Position numbers and translations under genes: made by a program
From: Paenibacillus sp. PK3_47
Lineage (GTDB): Bacteria > Bacillota > Bacilli > Paenibacillales > Paenibacillaceae
DNA length: 64,000 nucleotides
Assembly: GCF_023520895.1 (NCBI RefSeq)
Contig: NZ_CP026029.1
Coordinates: 5,394,001 to 5,458,000 of the forward strand
Direction: 5' to 3'
The notes under the pieces: generated by a model
The model's database searches: none
The model's input: only the letters and a program-made list of their open reading frames with translations
What the model was told of the DNA's origin: nothing
Shown: piece after piece, positions 26,601 to 34,829 of the stretch
Layout of the letters: the number at the start of each line of letters is the position of its first letter
Numbering within the stretch: position 1 is the first letter of the stretch

Positions 26601-28232
26601 ATGAGTGAACACAATCTTCGGACGGTTACAGTGAATCAGATCGGATATGCTGCGGACAGCCGGAAAACCGCAATGTTTACCGGTGAAGGGCAAAAATTCC
26701 GGGTCATTCATGAGGATACCGGTGAAGTGGTATTTACAGGTCAGACTGGGGAGAAGAGAGCAGACCCGGCAAGCGGCGTTAAGGTGCATGCCGGCGATTT
26801 CTCGGAGGTGACTGCAGCCGGAAGATACCGTATCGAAGCGGAAGACGGTGGGGTGTCGGCAGCCTTTGTCATTGGCGATAAGCCGTATCATGAGCTGCAG
26901 CAGGGATTATTGAAAGCCTTTTATTTCTACCGCTGCGGAACGGAGCTGGATGAGGCATTTGCCGGTCCTTGGGGACACAAGGCCTGTCACCTCTCAGAAG
27001 GGATTGTATACGGACAGCCTGGACTTACGCTGGACAGCTGCGGCGGCTGGCATGACGCGGGAGATTACGGTAAATATTCGGGACCGGGAGCCAAGGCTGT
27101 TGCCGATTTACTATTGGCTTATGAGCTGTATCCTTCAGCGTTCAGCAGCAGCGTGCCGATTCCGGAGAGTGACGGGGTTACGCCTGACGTGCTGCTGGAA
27201 TGCAGAGTAGAGCTGGACTGGCTGTTCAAAATGCAGGAGTCCGGCACCGGCGGAGTCTATCATAAGCTGACTACTTTGAGCTTTCCGGGCCTTGATGTCA
27301 TGCCGGAGGATGATACGGCAGAGCTGTATTTCTCGCCGGTGTCTGCAACGGCTACAGGGGATTTCGCCGGTGTGATGGCGATGGCGGCGCGGATCTACAA
27401 GCCGTTCGACGAAGCTTATGCGAACCGGTGTCTGGAAGCAGCCCGCCGTGCCTGGGAATGGCTGGAGAGCCATCCGCAGGTCCCCGGCTTTAAGAATCCG
27501 CCGGAGATTTCAACCGGGGAATACGGGGATGATACCGATACCGATGAGCGTTACTGGGCGGCAGCGGAGCTGTACCGGACAACCGGGGAAGAGGTATACC
27601 ACCAGGCGCTTCAGGCGCTCGCACAGCTGTCCTTTCCGAAGTACAGCCTGGGCTGGGGAGATATGGGCGGCTATGGCACATTTGCCTATCTGCTCAACGG
27701 GGAAGCAGCGGCGGAGACTGCACTGTATGCTTCCCTCAAGGAAGGGCTGCTGGCCGAAGCAGAGCGGCTGCTGCACCAGAGCCGTGAGGACGGCTACCGC
27801 ATCTCCCTGCTGGAAGAAGATTATATCTGGGGCAGCAATATGCTCGTGATGAATAATGCCATGCTGCTCCTGGCGGCAGAGCATTTCAGCGGTGACGATG
27901 CTTATGCAGATTGTGCGCTCGATCATCTGCATTATCTGATGGGCCGCAATGTGCTGGATATCAGCTATGTGACCGGTTTTGGCGACCGTCCGGTCATGAA
28001 CCCGCATCACCGCCCGTCGGTGGGCGACAATTTGGAAGCACCGGTGCCCGGTCTGGTGTCGGGCGGTCCGGACCGCGGACTCCATGATGAGTACGTGGCT
28101 GAGCATCTGCAGGGCCGGCCTGCCGCCCAGTGCTTTGCAGACCATGACCTCAGCTACTCGACCAATGAGGTGACCATTTATTGGAACTCGCCGGCTGTGT
28201 TCGTAACTGCGAGGTTTAACCAGCAGGCGTGA
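26601..28232 (+). CDS. Family 9 glycoside hydrolase, apparently cytosolic
   Basis: A 543-residue GH9 enzyme with an N-terminal Ig-like CelD_N domain (VTVNQIGYAADSRKTAMF...YRIEAEDG) and the (alpha/alpha)6 barrel. The catalytic base region is GGWHDAGDYGKY (about 150-160) and the acid Glu523 is in STNEVTIYWN; MNPHHRPSVGDN is also conserved. There is no signal peptide, dockerin or CBM, so it likely trims imported cello- or glucan oligosaccharides inside the cell. ATG 26601 abuts the HAD stop, with AGGGAGAG inside that gene. It ends 4 bp before the SMI1/KNR4 gene. Confidence 0.95.
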   Translation: MSEHNLRTVTVNQIGYAADSRKTAMFTGEGQKFRVIHEDTGEVVFTGQTGEKRADPASGVKVHAGDFSEVTAAGRYRIEAEDGGVSAAFVIGDKPYHELQQGLLKAFYFYRCGTELDEAFAGPWGHKACHLSEGIVYGQPGLTLDSCGGWHDAGDYGKYSGPGAKAVADLLLAYELYPSAFSSSVPIPESDGVTPDVLLECRVELDWLFKMQESGTGGVYHKLTTLSFPGLDVMPEDDTAELYFSPVSATATGDFAGVMAMAARIYKPFDEAYANRCLEAARRAWEWLESHPQVPGFKNPPEISTGEYGDDTDTDERYWAAAELYRTTGEEVYHQALQALAQLSFPKYSLGWGDMGGYGTFAYLLNGEAAAETALYASLKEGLLAEAERLLHQSREDGYRISLLEEDYIWGSNMLVMNNAMLLLAAEHFSGDDAYADCALDHLHYLMGRNVLDISYVTGFGDRPVMNPHHRPSVGDNLEAPVPGLVSGGPDRGLHDEYVAEHLQGRPAAQCFADHDLSYSTNEVTIYWNSPAVFVTARFNQQA

Positions 28233-28236
28233 ACCA

Positions 28237-28791
28237 ATGGGCTCAGCTATTATAGAGCTGCTTAAGCGGTATAGGGTGCGGGTGGATAGGGGATTATCTC
28301 CGCAGGAATTATCGGAAATTGAACAGCGGTATCAAATTGTATTCCCGGATGACTTGCGTCAATTGTATGCTGCAGGACTGCCGGTTGGTGATCGCTTCTT
28401 GAACTGGCGCGACGGCTCATCAGCAAATGTTGAACGAATCCGCAGATCCTTGAATTGGCCGCTGGAAGGCATGATTTTTGATGTTATGCATAACTCTTTT
28501 TGGTATCCCGCATGGGGGGATAAACCGGACTTACCCGAGGATAGAGTAAGAATTTGTGAGCGGGAGTATTCAAAAATTCCAACATTAATTCCGATTTATT
28601 CTCACAGGTATCTCCCCTCCAATCCGCCGGAGGCTGGTAATCCTGTATTCTCAGTGTATCAGACCGATATTGTCTATTATGGAGAGAATCTTCTGGAATA
28701 TTTCAAGGTGGAGTTCGGGGACAAGCCTCACGGGGCGATAGAGTTTGACCAAATAAAACCTATCGATTTCTGGAGCGATGTGATGGGCTGA
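28237..28791 (+). CDS. SMI1/KNR4 family protein
   Basis: A 184-residue protein with the family pattern LSPQELSEIEQRYQIVFPDDLRQLYAAGLPVG, then DVMHNSFWYPAWGDKP and a C-terminal QTDIVYYGENLLEYF. In bacteria such proteins often protect against contact-dependent or secreted toxins, but many are orphans. Start ATG 28237, 4 bp after GH9 and without a strong ribosome site, so it may be translated by coupling. No toxin gene is adjacent; an IS element lies just downstream and may have removed one. Confidence 0.88.
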   Translation: MGSAIIELLKRYRVRVDRGLSPQELSEIEQRYQIVFPDDLRQLYAAGLPVGDRFLNWRDGSSANVERIRRSLNWPLEGMIFDVMHNSFWYPAWGDKPDLPEDRVRICEREYSKIPTLIPIYSHRYLPSNPPEAGNPVFSVYQTDIVYYGENLLEYFKVEFGDKPHGAIEFDQIKPIDFWSDVMG

Positions 28792-28851
28792 GCAGGTTAC
28801 AACCTATCACCTTGCGTACCCGGAGATATCAATTACTTGGAAAAGCTAATG

Positions 28852-28877
28852 CTAACGGACCCTGGTTCCGTTATTTT
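28852..28877. repeat. Palindromic repeat element, left of the IS element
   Basis: CTAACGGACCCTGGTTCCGTT and its ATTTT tail form an imperfect palindrome. The same element occurs at 30661-30684 in the same orientation and, reversed, at 30770-30796 and in weaker form at about 30723-30746. The stretch 28792-29011 otherwise holds only the left part of the IS. Confidence 0.75.
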
Positions 28878-28920
28878 GTACTAAAGGTGTGTTTGGGAAT
28901 TCTAAACATTCCTGTAAACG

Positions 28921-30480
28921 CTAAGTTTTTGGCTTAGACAAAAACAAGGGCGCCTCGTATGATGGGGGTATAAGGGGTCCGAAGCCCAAAACCCATCAGG
29001 AGGCGCTTACTATGAAGTCTAACCGAAACCATACAACGAATCAACGTATTGAACGAATTACTATGCAACATGCCGTGGTCGGAATCGATATCGCTAAGGA
29101 TACGCATGCCGCACAAATGACTGACTTTCGTGGACGTTCCCTGACTCCGCGTCACCTGTCTTTTCCAAACACGCTGGAAGGCTTTGAGAAACTCTTGCGC
29201 TGGGTCAAAGAGGTTCAGTCAAAACATCGGCTGACGTCCCTCCTCATCGGTCTGGAGCCCACCGGACATTACTGGTTTAACCTCGCGAATTGGCTGCTTC
29301 AGCAAGGGATTGAGGTGGTACTGGTTAATCCCGTAACGACTCACCGCAATAAGGAAAATCGGGACAATAGCCCATCCAAGAACGATCCAAAGGATGCGCT
29401 TGTCATTGCAGACGTCGTCAGCCGAGGGTATTATACAGACTACGTGACTCAGGCCGCAGCGTTTGAGCGGCTAAAGACACTGATGAGCGACAGAGAATAC
29501 TGGGTGAAGCAACTGACAAGTCTGGGTAACCGGATCGTCCGCTGGATTGACCTGTACTTTCCGGAATTCCGCCAAGTCTTCCCGGACTGGACGGTGCTTC
29601 GGTCGCTGGCATCACTCCGCGCTTGTCCATTGCCGTGCGACCTAAAGAGACTGAGCGTCGACGAAGTCATTGACCATTGGCGCGAACAAGGGATGAAGCG
29701 TGCCTCCGGTGTCAGCGGCAGAGCGAAGGCAGCAGCCTTGCTGGCAGCAGCAAAGCGAAGCATTGGGGATACGAGGGCAACGGAAGAAGCCCGGCAAGAC
29801 AGCTGCCGCCTGCTTCAAACCTACGAGTACGTGAGCGCTATGCTAGGTGAAATGGATGAGGCCATCCAATCGGTCTTGACGGAAATCCCCTTGGCCGAGC
29901 AACTACGGAGCATCTGCGGGCTTGGAAACATGACGCTGGCAGCCGTCCTGGCCTCGGCTGGCGACCTGCGCCTCTATGCGCATGGCAAGCAATTATTGCG
30001 ACGAGCCGGCCTGAATCTGGCCGAGTGCACCTCTGGTAAATTCAAAGGGCAAATCAAGCTCTCCAAGCGTGCGACAGTATGCTCCGTAAACATTTATACT
30101 GGGGGATGCTGGGCCTGGTGCGGCAAAATCCTGATTTCAAGCGGTGGCATGCGAACAACCAGGCGCGAGGGATGAAGAAACAGGCTTCGCTGTTTAAGCT
30201 GATTGGCAAGTTGGCCCGCATTCTGATTGGCATGGTGCAGCGAGAAGAAACCTACCGCAGTCCACTTCCAGCCCCGGCTGCCGCGTAAACCCGAACCACG
30301 GGCATTGACTTATTCGCAGGATTGTACAGCATAACGTGCACAAAGAGAACCGAATACGCGGTCCGGAAGGGCTTTGACCCGTTAACTAAACGCTATCGGT
30401 CTCCACGCCATGGACAGGTGTAACGAAGGAATGTAAGGGCATAGACCCGTTGAGATCTGGGAGGGTGAACCTCCGTGGGC
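28921..30480 (+). mobile_element. IS110-family insertion sequence, ends approximate
   Basis: The element carries a DEDD-type IS110 transposase, a short 5' part of about 90 bp with a hairpin that can hide the ribosome site (GCGCCTC upstream against AGGAGGCGC), and an apparent 3' non-coding part of up to about 190 bp. As usual in this family no terminal inverted repeats are visible, so the ends are estimates. It sits between copies of a palindromic repeat, a type of target some IS110/IS1111 elements prefer. A second IS110 fragment starts at about 30484, so part of the 3' non-coding DNA could belong to that element instead. Confidence 0.7.
29012..30288 (+). pseudogene. IS110-family transposase, frameshifted near the C-terminus
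   Basis: The N-terminal RuvC-like DEDD domain is intact: VVGIDIAKD, IGLEPTGHYW and KNDPKDALVIADV. The C-terminal Transposase_20 domain has SICGLGNMTLAAVLA and the catalytic Ser region ECTSGKFKGQIKLSKR. After KR, near 30070, one G seems to be missing: inserting it restores KRGDSMLRKHLYWGMLG in the next frame, ending at 30288 (about 425 residues). As read, the first frame runs on to 30175 with unrelated sequence. ATG 29012 follows AGGAGG by 8 bases. Probably inactive unless this is a sequencing error. Confidence 0.9.
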
Positions 30481-30483
30481 CAA

Positions 30484-30561
30484 GTGGAGTGTGCAGGAAT
30501 CGATGTGTCCAAAAGCACGTCATGCGTTGCTTCTGTTCCTGCATGCCCGCCAGCAGACTAA
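30484..30561 (+). pseudogene. N-terminal fragment of a second IS110-family transposase
   Basis: GTG 30484 opens a 25-codon frame reading MECAGIDVSKSTSCVAS, the first catalytic Asp motif (GIDVSKST) of an IS110 transposase, then stops. The sequence differs from the first transposase, so it is the start of another element, cut after about 25 codons. Confidence 0.6.
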
Positions 30562-30660
30562 CGGCTCAACCTCCACCACAAACCAACCATCTCCACCGTT
30601 TCATGACGATGAAATCCTGCGAATGAGTGAGTATTCGTGAGAAAACCCCTTAAATACGAG

Positions 30661-30796
30661 GGACGGACCCTGGATCCGTTATTTCATTCGAATGGGCTTC
30701 ATTTACCCGTCATTTAGCAGAATAAAGGAACTACGGTCCGTTAGCGATGGAAACGGGGCAATTTTCGGCAAATAACGGACGCAGTGTCCGTTAGCG
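30661..30796. repeat. Cluster of three palindromic repeat elements right of the IS
   Basis: Elements at 30661-30684 (GACGGACCCTGGATCCGTTA), about 30723-30746 (degenerate, CTACGGTCCGTTAGCG) and 30770-30796 (AATAACGGACGCAGTGTCCG, then TTAGCG) are the same palindrome in both orientations. With the copy at 28852 they flank the IS region. Confidence 0.7.
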
Positions 30797-30850
30797 CGCG
30801 AAAGAGGACGAGGCCTATAATGGATGCGTCCGCAGACATAGAAATCCAGC

Positions 30851-30924
30851 AGAGAAACCCAAGACCACTGAAAGATCTGGGTTTCTCAATACTCTGAAGC
30901 ACAAGCCAGCGGCTTGTGCTTTTT
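30851..30924 (+). terminator. Hairpin followed by a terminator in an intergenic region
   Basis: A first stem AGAAACCCA...TGGGTTTCT (30851-30886) is followed by AAGCACAAGCC-AGC-GGCTTGTGCTTTTT (30897-30924), a good intrinsic terminator. No gene ends just before it. The region 30562-31191 holds these hairpins, palindromic repeats and degenerate 52-bp repeats, and no convincing gene. Confidence 0.6.
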
Positions 30925-30974
30925 GGCATAATGTCTATGAAACTCGCAATAGCTAATTTACAGGCTTGTATGCC

Positions 30975-31080
30975 TTAGCAGCATTATGTACTCGATTTTT
31001 CGCATATAATCGCCTCGTTCGCCCCCCAGCAGCCAACTGTATTCGATTTTTTGCATCCAATGGGGCAACTTTATTCGAGC
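30975..31080 (+). repeat. Degenerate copies of the 52-bp repeat
   Basis: Two units begin at 30990 and 31041 (51 bp apart): tgtactcgatttttcgcat then tgtattcgattttttgcatc. A partial third (ttattcgagc) is at 31071. They match the 52-bp family in the same orientation as the array at 40950-41634 but have diverged. Confidence 0.7.
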
Positions 31081-31191
31081 ATCGCCACAGATGGCCGAAG
31101 CTGCAAAGTTGGAATGAAACGACGTATATACAAGCTTCATTAATCGTTTATAATGGGTAGATATGGCTTGGAACTACAAGGAGGTTGAAGA

Positions 31192-32784
31192 ATGGCTGCA
31201 CCCGCAAGAGCAGAAGCCAAGTCCGGCAGGAAGATTAGCCTGACCTTGCTGCTGATCGGCCTGGTGACACTGGTTTTTGTGCTGACCACTACGATTTTGC
31301 TAGTCGCTTCTTATAAATCGAAAAAAAGATCTTTAATCGATACAACGCTCAGCTTAAATCAATCCAATGCCCAGCGGATGAGCAAAACTGTGGATTCGCT
31401 GTTCCGTTCCATGCGCACGAGTCTCGCTTACAGTGCCGAATCCCTCTCCAAGATGAATGCTGCTGAGCCGGAGGCGATTGATGATTATCTTGAACTTATG
31501 CAGAACAGCAGCAATTATTTTAATTCGGTAATACTCGTATCTGCCGATGGCATGGTCCGCAGCAGCGCTCCACAGTCATTGGGGATCACCGGACAACAGG
31601 TAGGCTCCCCCTCAGTTATTGAAGCGCAGCAGCTGAAAACCTCTTTTTTATCAGAACCGCATATCTCTGCCACTACCGGAAAAATGCTTGTGTACATGAG
31701 TGAGCCGATATATGACGCGGAGAGGAACTATCTTGGACTTATCGGAGGAACTATCTACCTTCAGGATGACAACATACTTAATATGATTTTTGGTAGCAGT
31801 TCAATTGACAGCTCCGGTTCATACTTTTACATAGTCAGCAAAGACGGGCATCTGCTGTTCCATCCGGACCACAAGCGGATTGACGAGGATATTAGCGGCA
31901 ATGAAGTGGTGAAGCAGCTAATGGAGGGACAGAGCGGGCAAATGCAGGCGATTAATGTCAGCGGTATCTCTATGCTTGCCGGTTATTCCAGTGTTCCCGC
32001 CAGCGGCTGGGGGGTTGTCGTGGTTTCCCCTGAGCAAGTTATTCAAAAGCAGCTAGTGAATTATCAGCGCAAAATACTCGCCTACACAATTATTCCCTTT
32101 ATGATTCTGCTGCTGTGTGTATTTATGCTGGCACACCGGCTTGCCCGTCCTTTTGTCTATCTCGCGGATCTAATGAGTACAATGGGCAAAGAGAAAAAGA
32201 AGCTTCCCCAACTGAAGCCGCACTGGAACCGCGAAGCGGATCTGTTGAGACAGGCAGTTGTCATTGCGTGGACGGATATCCAGAAGCAGACGGATCAGCT
32301 GACACAGGTGGCCATGACGGATCCGCTTACAGGACTCACCAACCGCCGGTCACTGGAGAACAGCATTAACCAGGCCATTGCTGCCAGGATGCCTTTTTCG
32401 CTGATTGTGCTGGATATCGATAAATTCAAGTTTGTAAATGACACCTACGGCCATCTCGCCGGGGATGAGGTATTGAAACATTGTGCGCATATCCTTAGTA
32501 CCAGTATCCGGCCAGGGGATGTATGCAGCCGTTACGGCGGTGAGGAATTTATAATTATGCTTCCGCGCACAAAGGCCGGGGATGCCTATGTTGTCGCTGA
32601 ACGAATCCGCAAGTCGCTGGCACAAAGCAAAGGGCCTGTTGAACGGCGCATCACCTCATCCCAGGGAATCGCACATTATCCTACCCATGGCAGAAATCTC
32701 GAAGCATTGCTCAATGAAGCTGATCAGGCGCTGTATTCCGCCAAACACCTGGGGAGAAACCGTACAAGAATTGCCGGAGAATAA
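31192..32784 (+). CDS. Membrane diguanylate cyclase with extracellular dCache sensor
   Basis: A 530-residue protein. TM1 is near 17-42, an extracellular dCache-like sensor spans about 43-300 (including YFNSVILVSADGMVRSS and GWGVVVVSPEQ), TM2 is near 302-322, then a short linker and a GGDEF domain. The active site is GGEEF (449-453) and an I-site RPGD (440-443) lies five residues upstream, so product inhibition by c-di-GMP is expected. It makes c-di-GMP from two GTP in response to an outside ligand. ATG 31192 follows AAGGAGG. It is a single gene. Confidence 0.95.
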   Translation: MAAPARAEAKSGRKISLTLLLIGLVTLVFVLTTTILLVASYKSKKRSLIDTTLSLNQSNAQRMSKTVDSLFRSMRTSLAYSAESLSKMNAAEPEAIDDYLELMQNSSNYFNSVILVSADGMVRSSAPQSLGITGQQVGSPSVIEAQQLKTSFLSEPHISATTGKMLVYMSEPIYDAERNYLGLIGGTIYLQDDNILNMIFGSSSIDSSGSYFYIVSKDGHLLFHPDHKRIDEDISGNEVVKQLMEGQSGQMQAINVSGISMLAGYSSVPASGWGVVVVSPEQVIQKQLVNYQRKILAYTIIPFMILLLCVFMLAHRLARPFVYLADLMSTMGKEKKKLPQLKPHWNREADLLRQAVVIAWTDIQKQTDQLTQVAMTDPLTGLTNRRSLENSINQAIAARMPFSLIVLDIDKFKFVNDTYGHLAGDEVLKHCAHILSTSIRPGDVCSRYGGEEFIIMLPRTKAGDAYVVAERIRKSLAQSKGPVERRITSSQGIAHYPTHGRNLEALLNEADQALYSAKHLGRNRTRIAGE

Positions 32785-32787
32785 GCA

Positions 32788-32829
32788 CACAAATGAGCAT
32801 CTTCCATCCCGGAAGGTGCTTATTTGTGA
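32788..32829 (+). terminator. Hairpin after the diguanylate cyclase gene
   Basis: CACAAATGAGCATCTTCC pairs imperfectly with GGAAGGTGCTTATTTGTG. There is no long T run, so termination may be weak. Confidence 0.5.
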
Positions 32830-32921
32830 TTCCAGAAGGAGTCCCGTCACCTGGGCATAGGCGGATGCATACCCTATTGCAGAACGACAAAAAACGGTCA
32901 GCAGAAGGGAAGGATTGCACG

Positions 32922-33659
32922 GTGACTCTGAATAAGGATTACACATCGCCCAATACACAATTCAGCTTTGATGTGAACGGCAATACGTTATTTAAGAAGG
33001 ATGCTTGCAACTATATTAATGTCTTGTCGGTGAAAGATCTCAATACGCTTGACAATACATCGCTGCTTGATATTTATCTGAGCAAAGCCAATGTCGTAGA
33101 ACCGCATTACCATCAAAATGCCGCAGAACTCGTCTATTGTATCTCCGGGGCAGCTGTAGTTTCCTTAATAAACCCATTCACCAATGAGCTGCTCCACTTC
33201 CCGATTGCTCCGGGCCAGGTAGCGAATGTGCCGCAGGGCTGGTGGCATTATGAGGTAGCTACAGTGGACTGTACGCATCTGCTGGCTATTTTTAATGCAC
33301 CTACACCGGAGGTTATTCTGGGTTCGGATATTCTGAAGCTGACTCCTGCCAATGTGCTGGCCCATACTTACTGCCTGAATGAAGCCAAAGTAAAGGATAC
33401 GCTGGCGCCGGTGAAGCCGAGAACGTTCATTGGACCGCCTGCAGACTGCTGTGAACCAGCCAATGTCATGGCTGAAAATGCTGCTGCTCCCAATATGCCG
33501 GCTTACCAGTATCCAGGTACGCAGCCGGTGGCTCAGGGCTACGGATATCAGCATTATCCAATGCAAGGTTATTATGCGCAGCCTTATGCCCAGCAGTATC
33601 GTGAGCAGCCTTACAGCCAGAGCTATCCAACGTATCAGAACCAGGCCGTCCAGGAATAG
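32922..33659 (+). CDS. Cupin protein with a Tyr/Gln/Pro-rich tail
   Basis: A 245-residue protein. The cupin part covers about 10-150; the first metal motif is PHYHQNAAELVYCISGAA and the second is PQGWWHYEVAT, as in germin-like or oxalate decarboxylase-type cupins. From about 190 a low-complexity tail follows (YQYPGTQPVAQGYGY, YYAQPYAQQYREQPYSQSY), like tails of spore-coat or surface proteins. No signal peptide. GTG 32922 follows AAGGGAAGG by 8 bases; the longer open frame overlaps the upstream hairpin. Substrate unknown; a spore-coat place is a guess from composition. Confidence 0.82.
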   Translation: MTLNKDYTSPNTQFSFDVNGNTLFKKDACNYINVLSVKDLNTLDNTSLLDIYLSKANVVEPHYHQNAAELVYCISGAAVVSLINPFTNELLHFPIAPGQVANVPQGWWHYEVATVDCTHLLAIFNAPTPEVILGSDILKLTPANVLAHTYCLNEAKVKDTLAPVKPRTFIGPPADCCEPANVMAENAAAPNMPAYQYPGTQPVAQGYGYQHYPMQGYYAQPYAQQYREQPYSQSYPTYQNQAVQE

Positions 33660-33676
33660 CAGTCCGTACTTAACAA

Positions 33677-33710
33677 GAGAACTCCCGGAATAACCTGCCG
33701 GGAGTTCTCT
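33677..33710. terminator. Bidirectional terminator between cupin and MDR genes
   Basis: AGAGAACTCCCGG and its exact complement are separated by eight bases, 17 bp after the cupin stop. Confidence 0.8.
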
Positions 33711-33713
33711 GTA

Positions 33714-34706
33714 TCAGGCCAGGCGGACAAGCACACGGCCCCTGGTATTGGATTTCAAAATGTCTTCGAGTGCAGCGGGCAGCTCTGCCAGCCTGATCTC
33801 ACGGTCGACAAGGCTTTCCAGGGTATCCGGCTTCAGATCACCGGCCATCCGTTCCCAAATCATCTGCCGTTTACCGGCAGGGCAGGAGACAGAGTCAATC
33901 CCCAGCAGGCTTACACCGCGCAGGATAAACGGCAGCACTGATGTCGGCACCGCAGTTCCGGCGGTAAGTCCGCTTGCGGCGACCGCGCCGCCGTAGGCGA
34001 TTTTGCTAAGAATGGCTGCCAGCGGTTCACCGCCGACAGAATCAACAGCCGCCTGCCAGCGCTGTTTATCGAGCGGCTTGGCCGCGCCGCTGCCAACCTC
34101 CTCGCGGGAGAGGATCTCGGCCGCGCCCAAAGCCAGCAGGTAACCGGCTTCCTCAGTCCGGCCGGTGCTGGCTGCGACATGATAGCCTTTCTTAGCCAGC
34201 ATGGCTACGGCCGAGCCGCCTACGCCGCCGGTGGCGCCGGTGACAAGCACTGTACCTTTATCCGGAGCGGCTCCCTGATCCTCGAGCGCCTGAACCGACA
34301 ATGCGGCAGTGAATCCGGCAGTCCCATAGATCATCGCTTCACGGAGGCTGAGTCCTTCCGGCAGAGGCACAACCCATTCCGCAGGAATCCGGGCATACTC
34401 GCTGAAGCCGCCGTAATGCGATACGCCGATGCCATAGCTGGTGGCAATTACCGGCTGGCCTTCCCGGAAGCGGCTGTCTGTTGAGGAGACTACAGTCCCC
34501 GACAGATCAATCCCCGGAACAAAAGGGTAACTGCGCACGATGTTGCCGTTCGGAATGCTGGCCAAGCCGTCCTTATAATTGACGCTGGAGTAGGCTACCC
34601 TGATCAGGACTTCACCGGCGGGCAGATCTTCCAGAGATAACTCTTTTACCTGAACCGTAAATTGTTCCGATTTGTCTACAACCAAAGCCTGAAATGTATC
34701 CGGCAT
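33714..34706 (-). CDS. YhdH/YhfP-type quinone oxidoreductase (MDR family)
   Basis: A 330-residue zinc-free medium-chain dehydrogenase. SSVNYKDGLA near residue 40, FVPGIDLSGTV, the NADP-binding VTGATGGVGG and a C-terminal SNTRGRVLVRL fit the YhdH/AcuI/YhfP branch, which reduces acrylyl-CoA or other activated double bonds with NADPH. ATG 34706 was kept as the start. It is divergent from a TetR regulator, with a TGACCGGTCA palindrome between them, so it is probably induced when TetR binds an electrophile or related compound (inference). Confidence 0.93.
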   Translation of the reverse strand: MPDTFQALVVDKSEQFTVQVKELSLEDLPAGEVLIRVAYSSVNYKDGLASIPNGNIVRSYPFVPGIDLSGTVVSSTDSRFREGQPVIATSYGIGVSHYGGFSEYARIPAEWVVPLPEGLSLREAMIYGTAGFTAALSVQALEDQGAAPDKGTVLVTGATGGVGGSAVAMLAKKGYHVAASTGRTEEAGYLLALGAAEILSREEVGSGAAKPLDKQRWQAAVDSVGGEPLAAILSKIAYGGAVAASGLTAGTAVPTSVLPFILRGVSLLGIDSVSCPAGKRQMIWERMAGDLKPDTLESLVDREIRLAELPAALEDILKSNTRGRVLVRLA

Positions 34707-34766
34707 AAATTCTCGCTCCCATTCTTGTACGATCTGTAATGTAAATCAGTTATATAATATTTATTC

Positions 34767-34776
34767 TGACCGGTCA
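34767..34776. promoter_or_regulatory. Candidate TetR operator
   Basis: TGACCGGTCA is a perfect 10-bp palindrome 61 bp before the MDR start and 54 bp before the TetR start, in AT-rich DNA. TetR-family operators often contain such cores. Confidence 0.55.
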
Positions 34777-34829
34777 ACTTTTTAAGTGCTATGATATATT
34801 ATACATTAACCTGATTGGTGGAGGGTCCT

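Noticed and set aside
30741..31160. Short frames on both strands in the repeat zone
   Set aside because: They cover hairpins and degenerate repeats and have no start signals.
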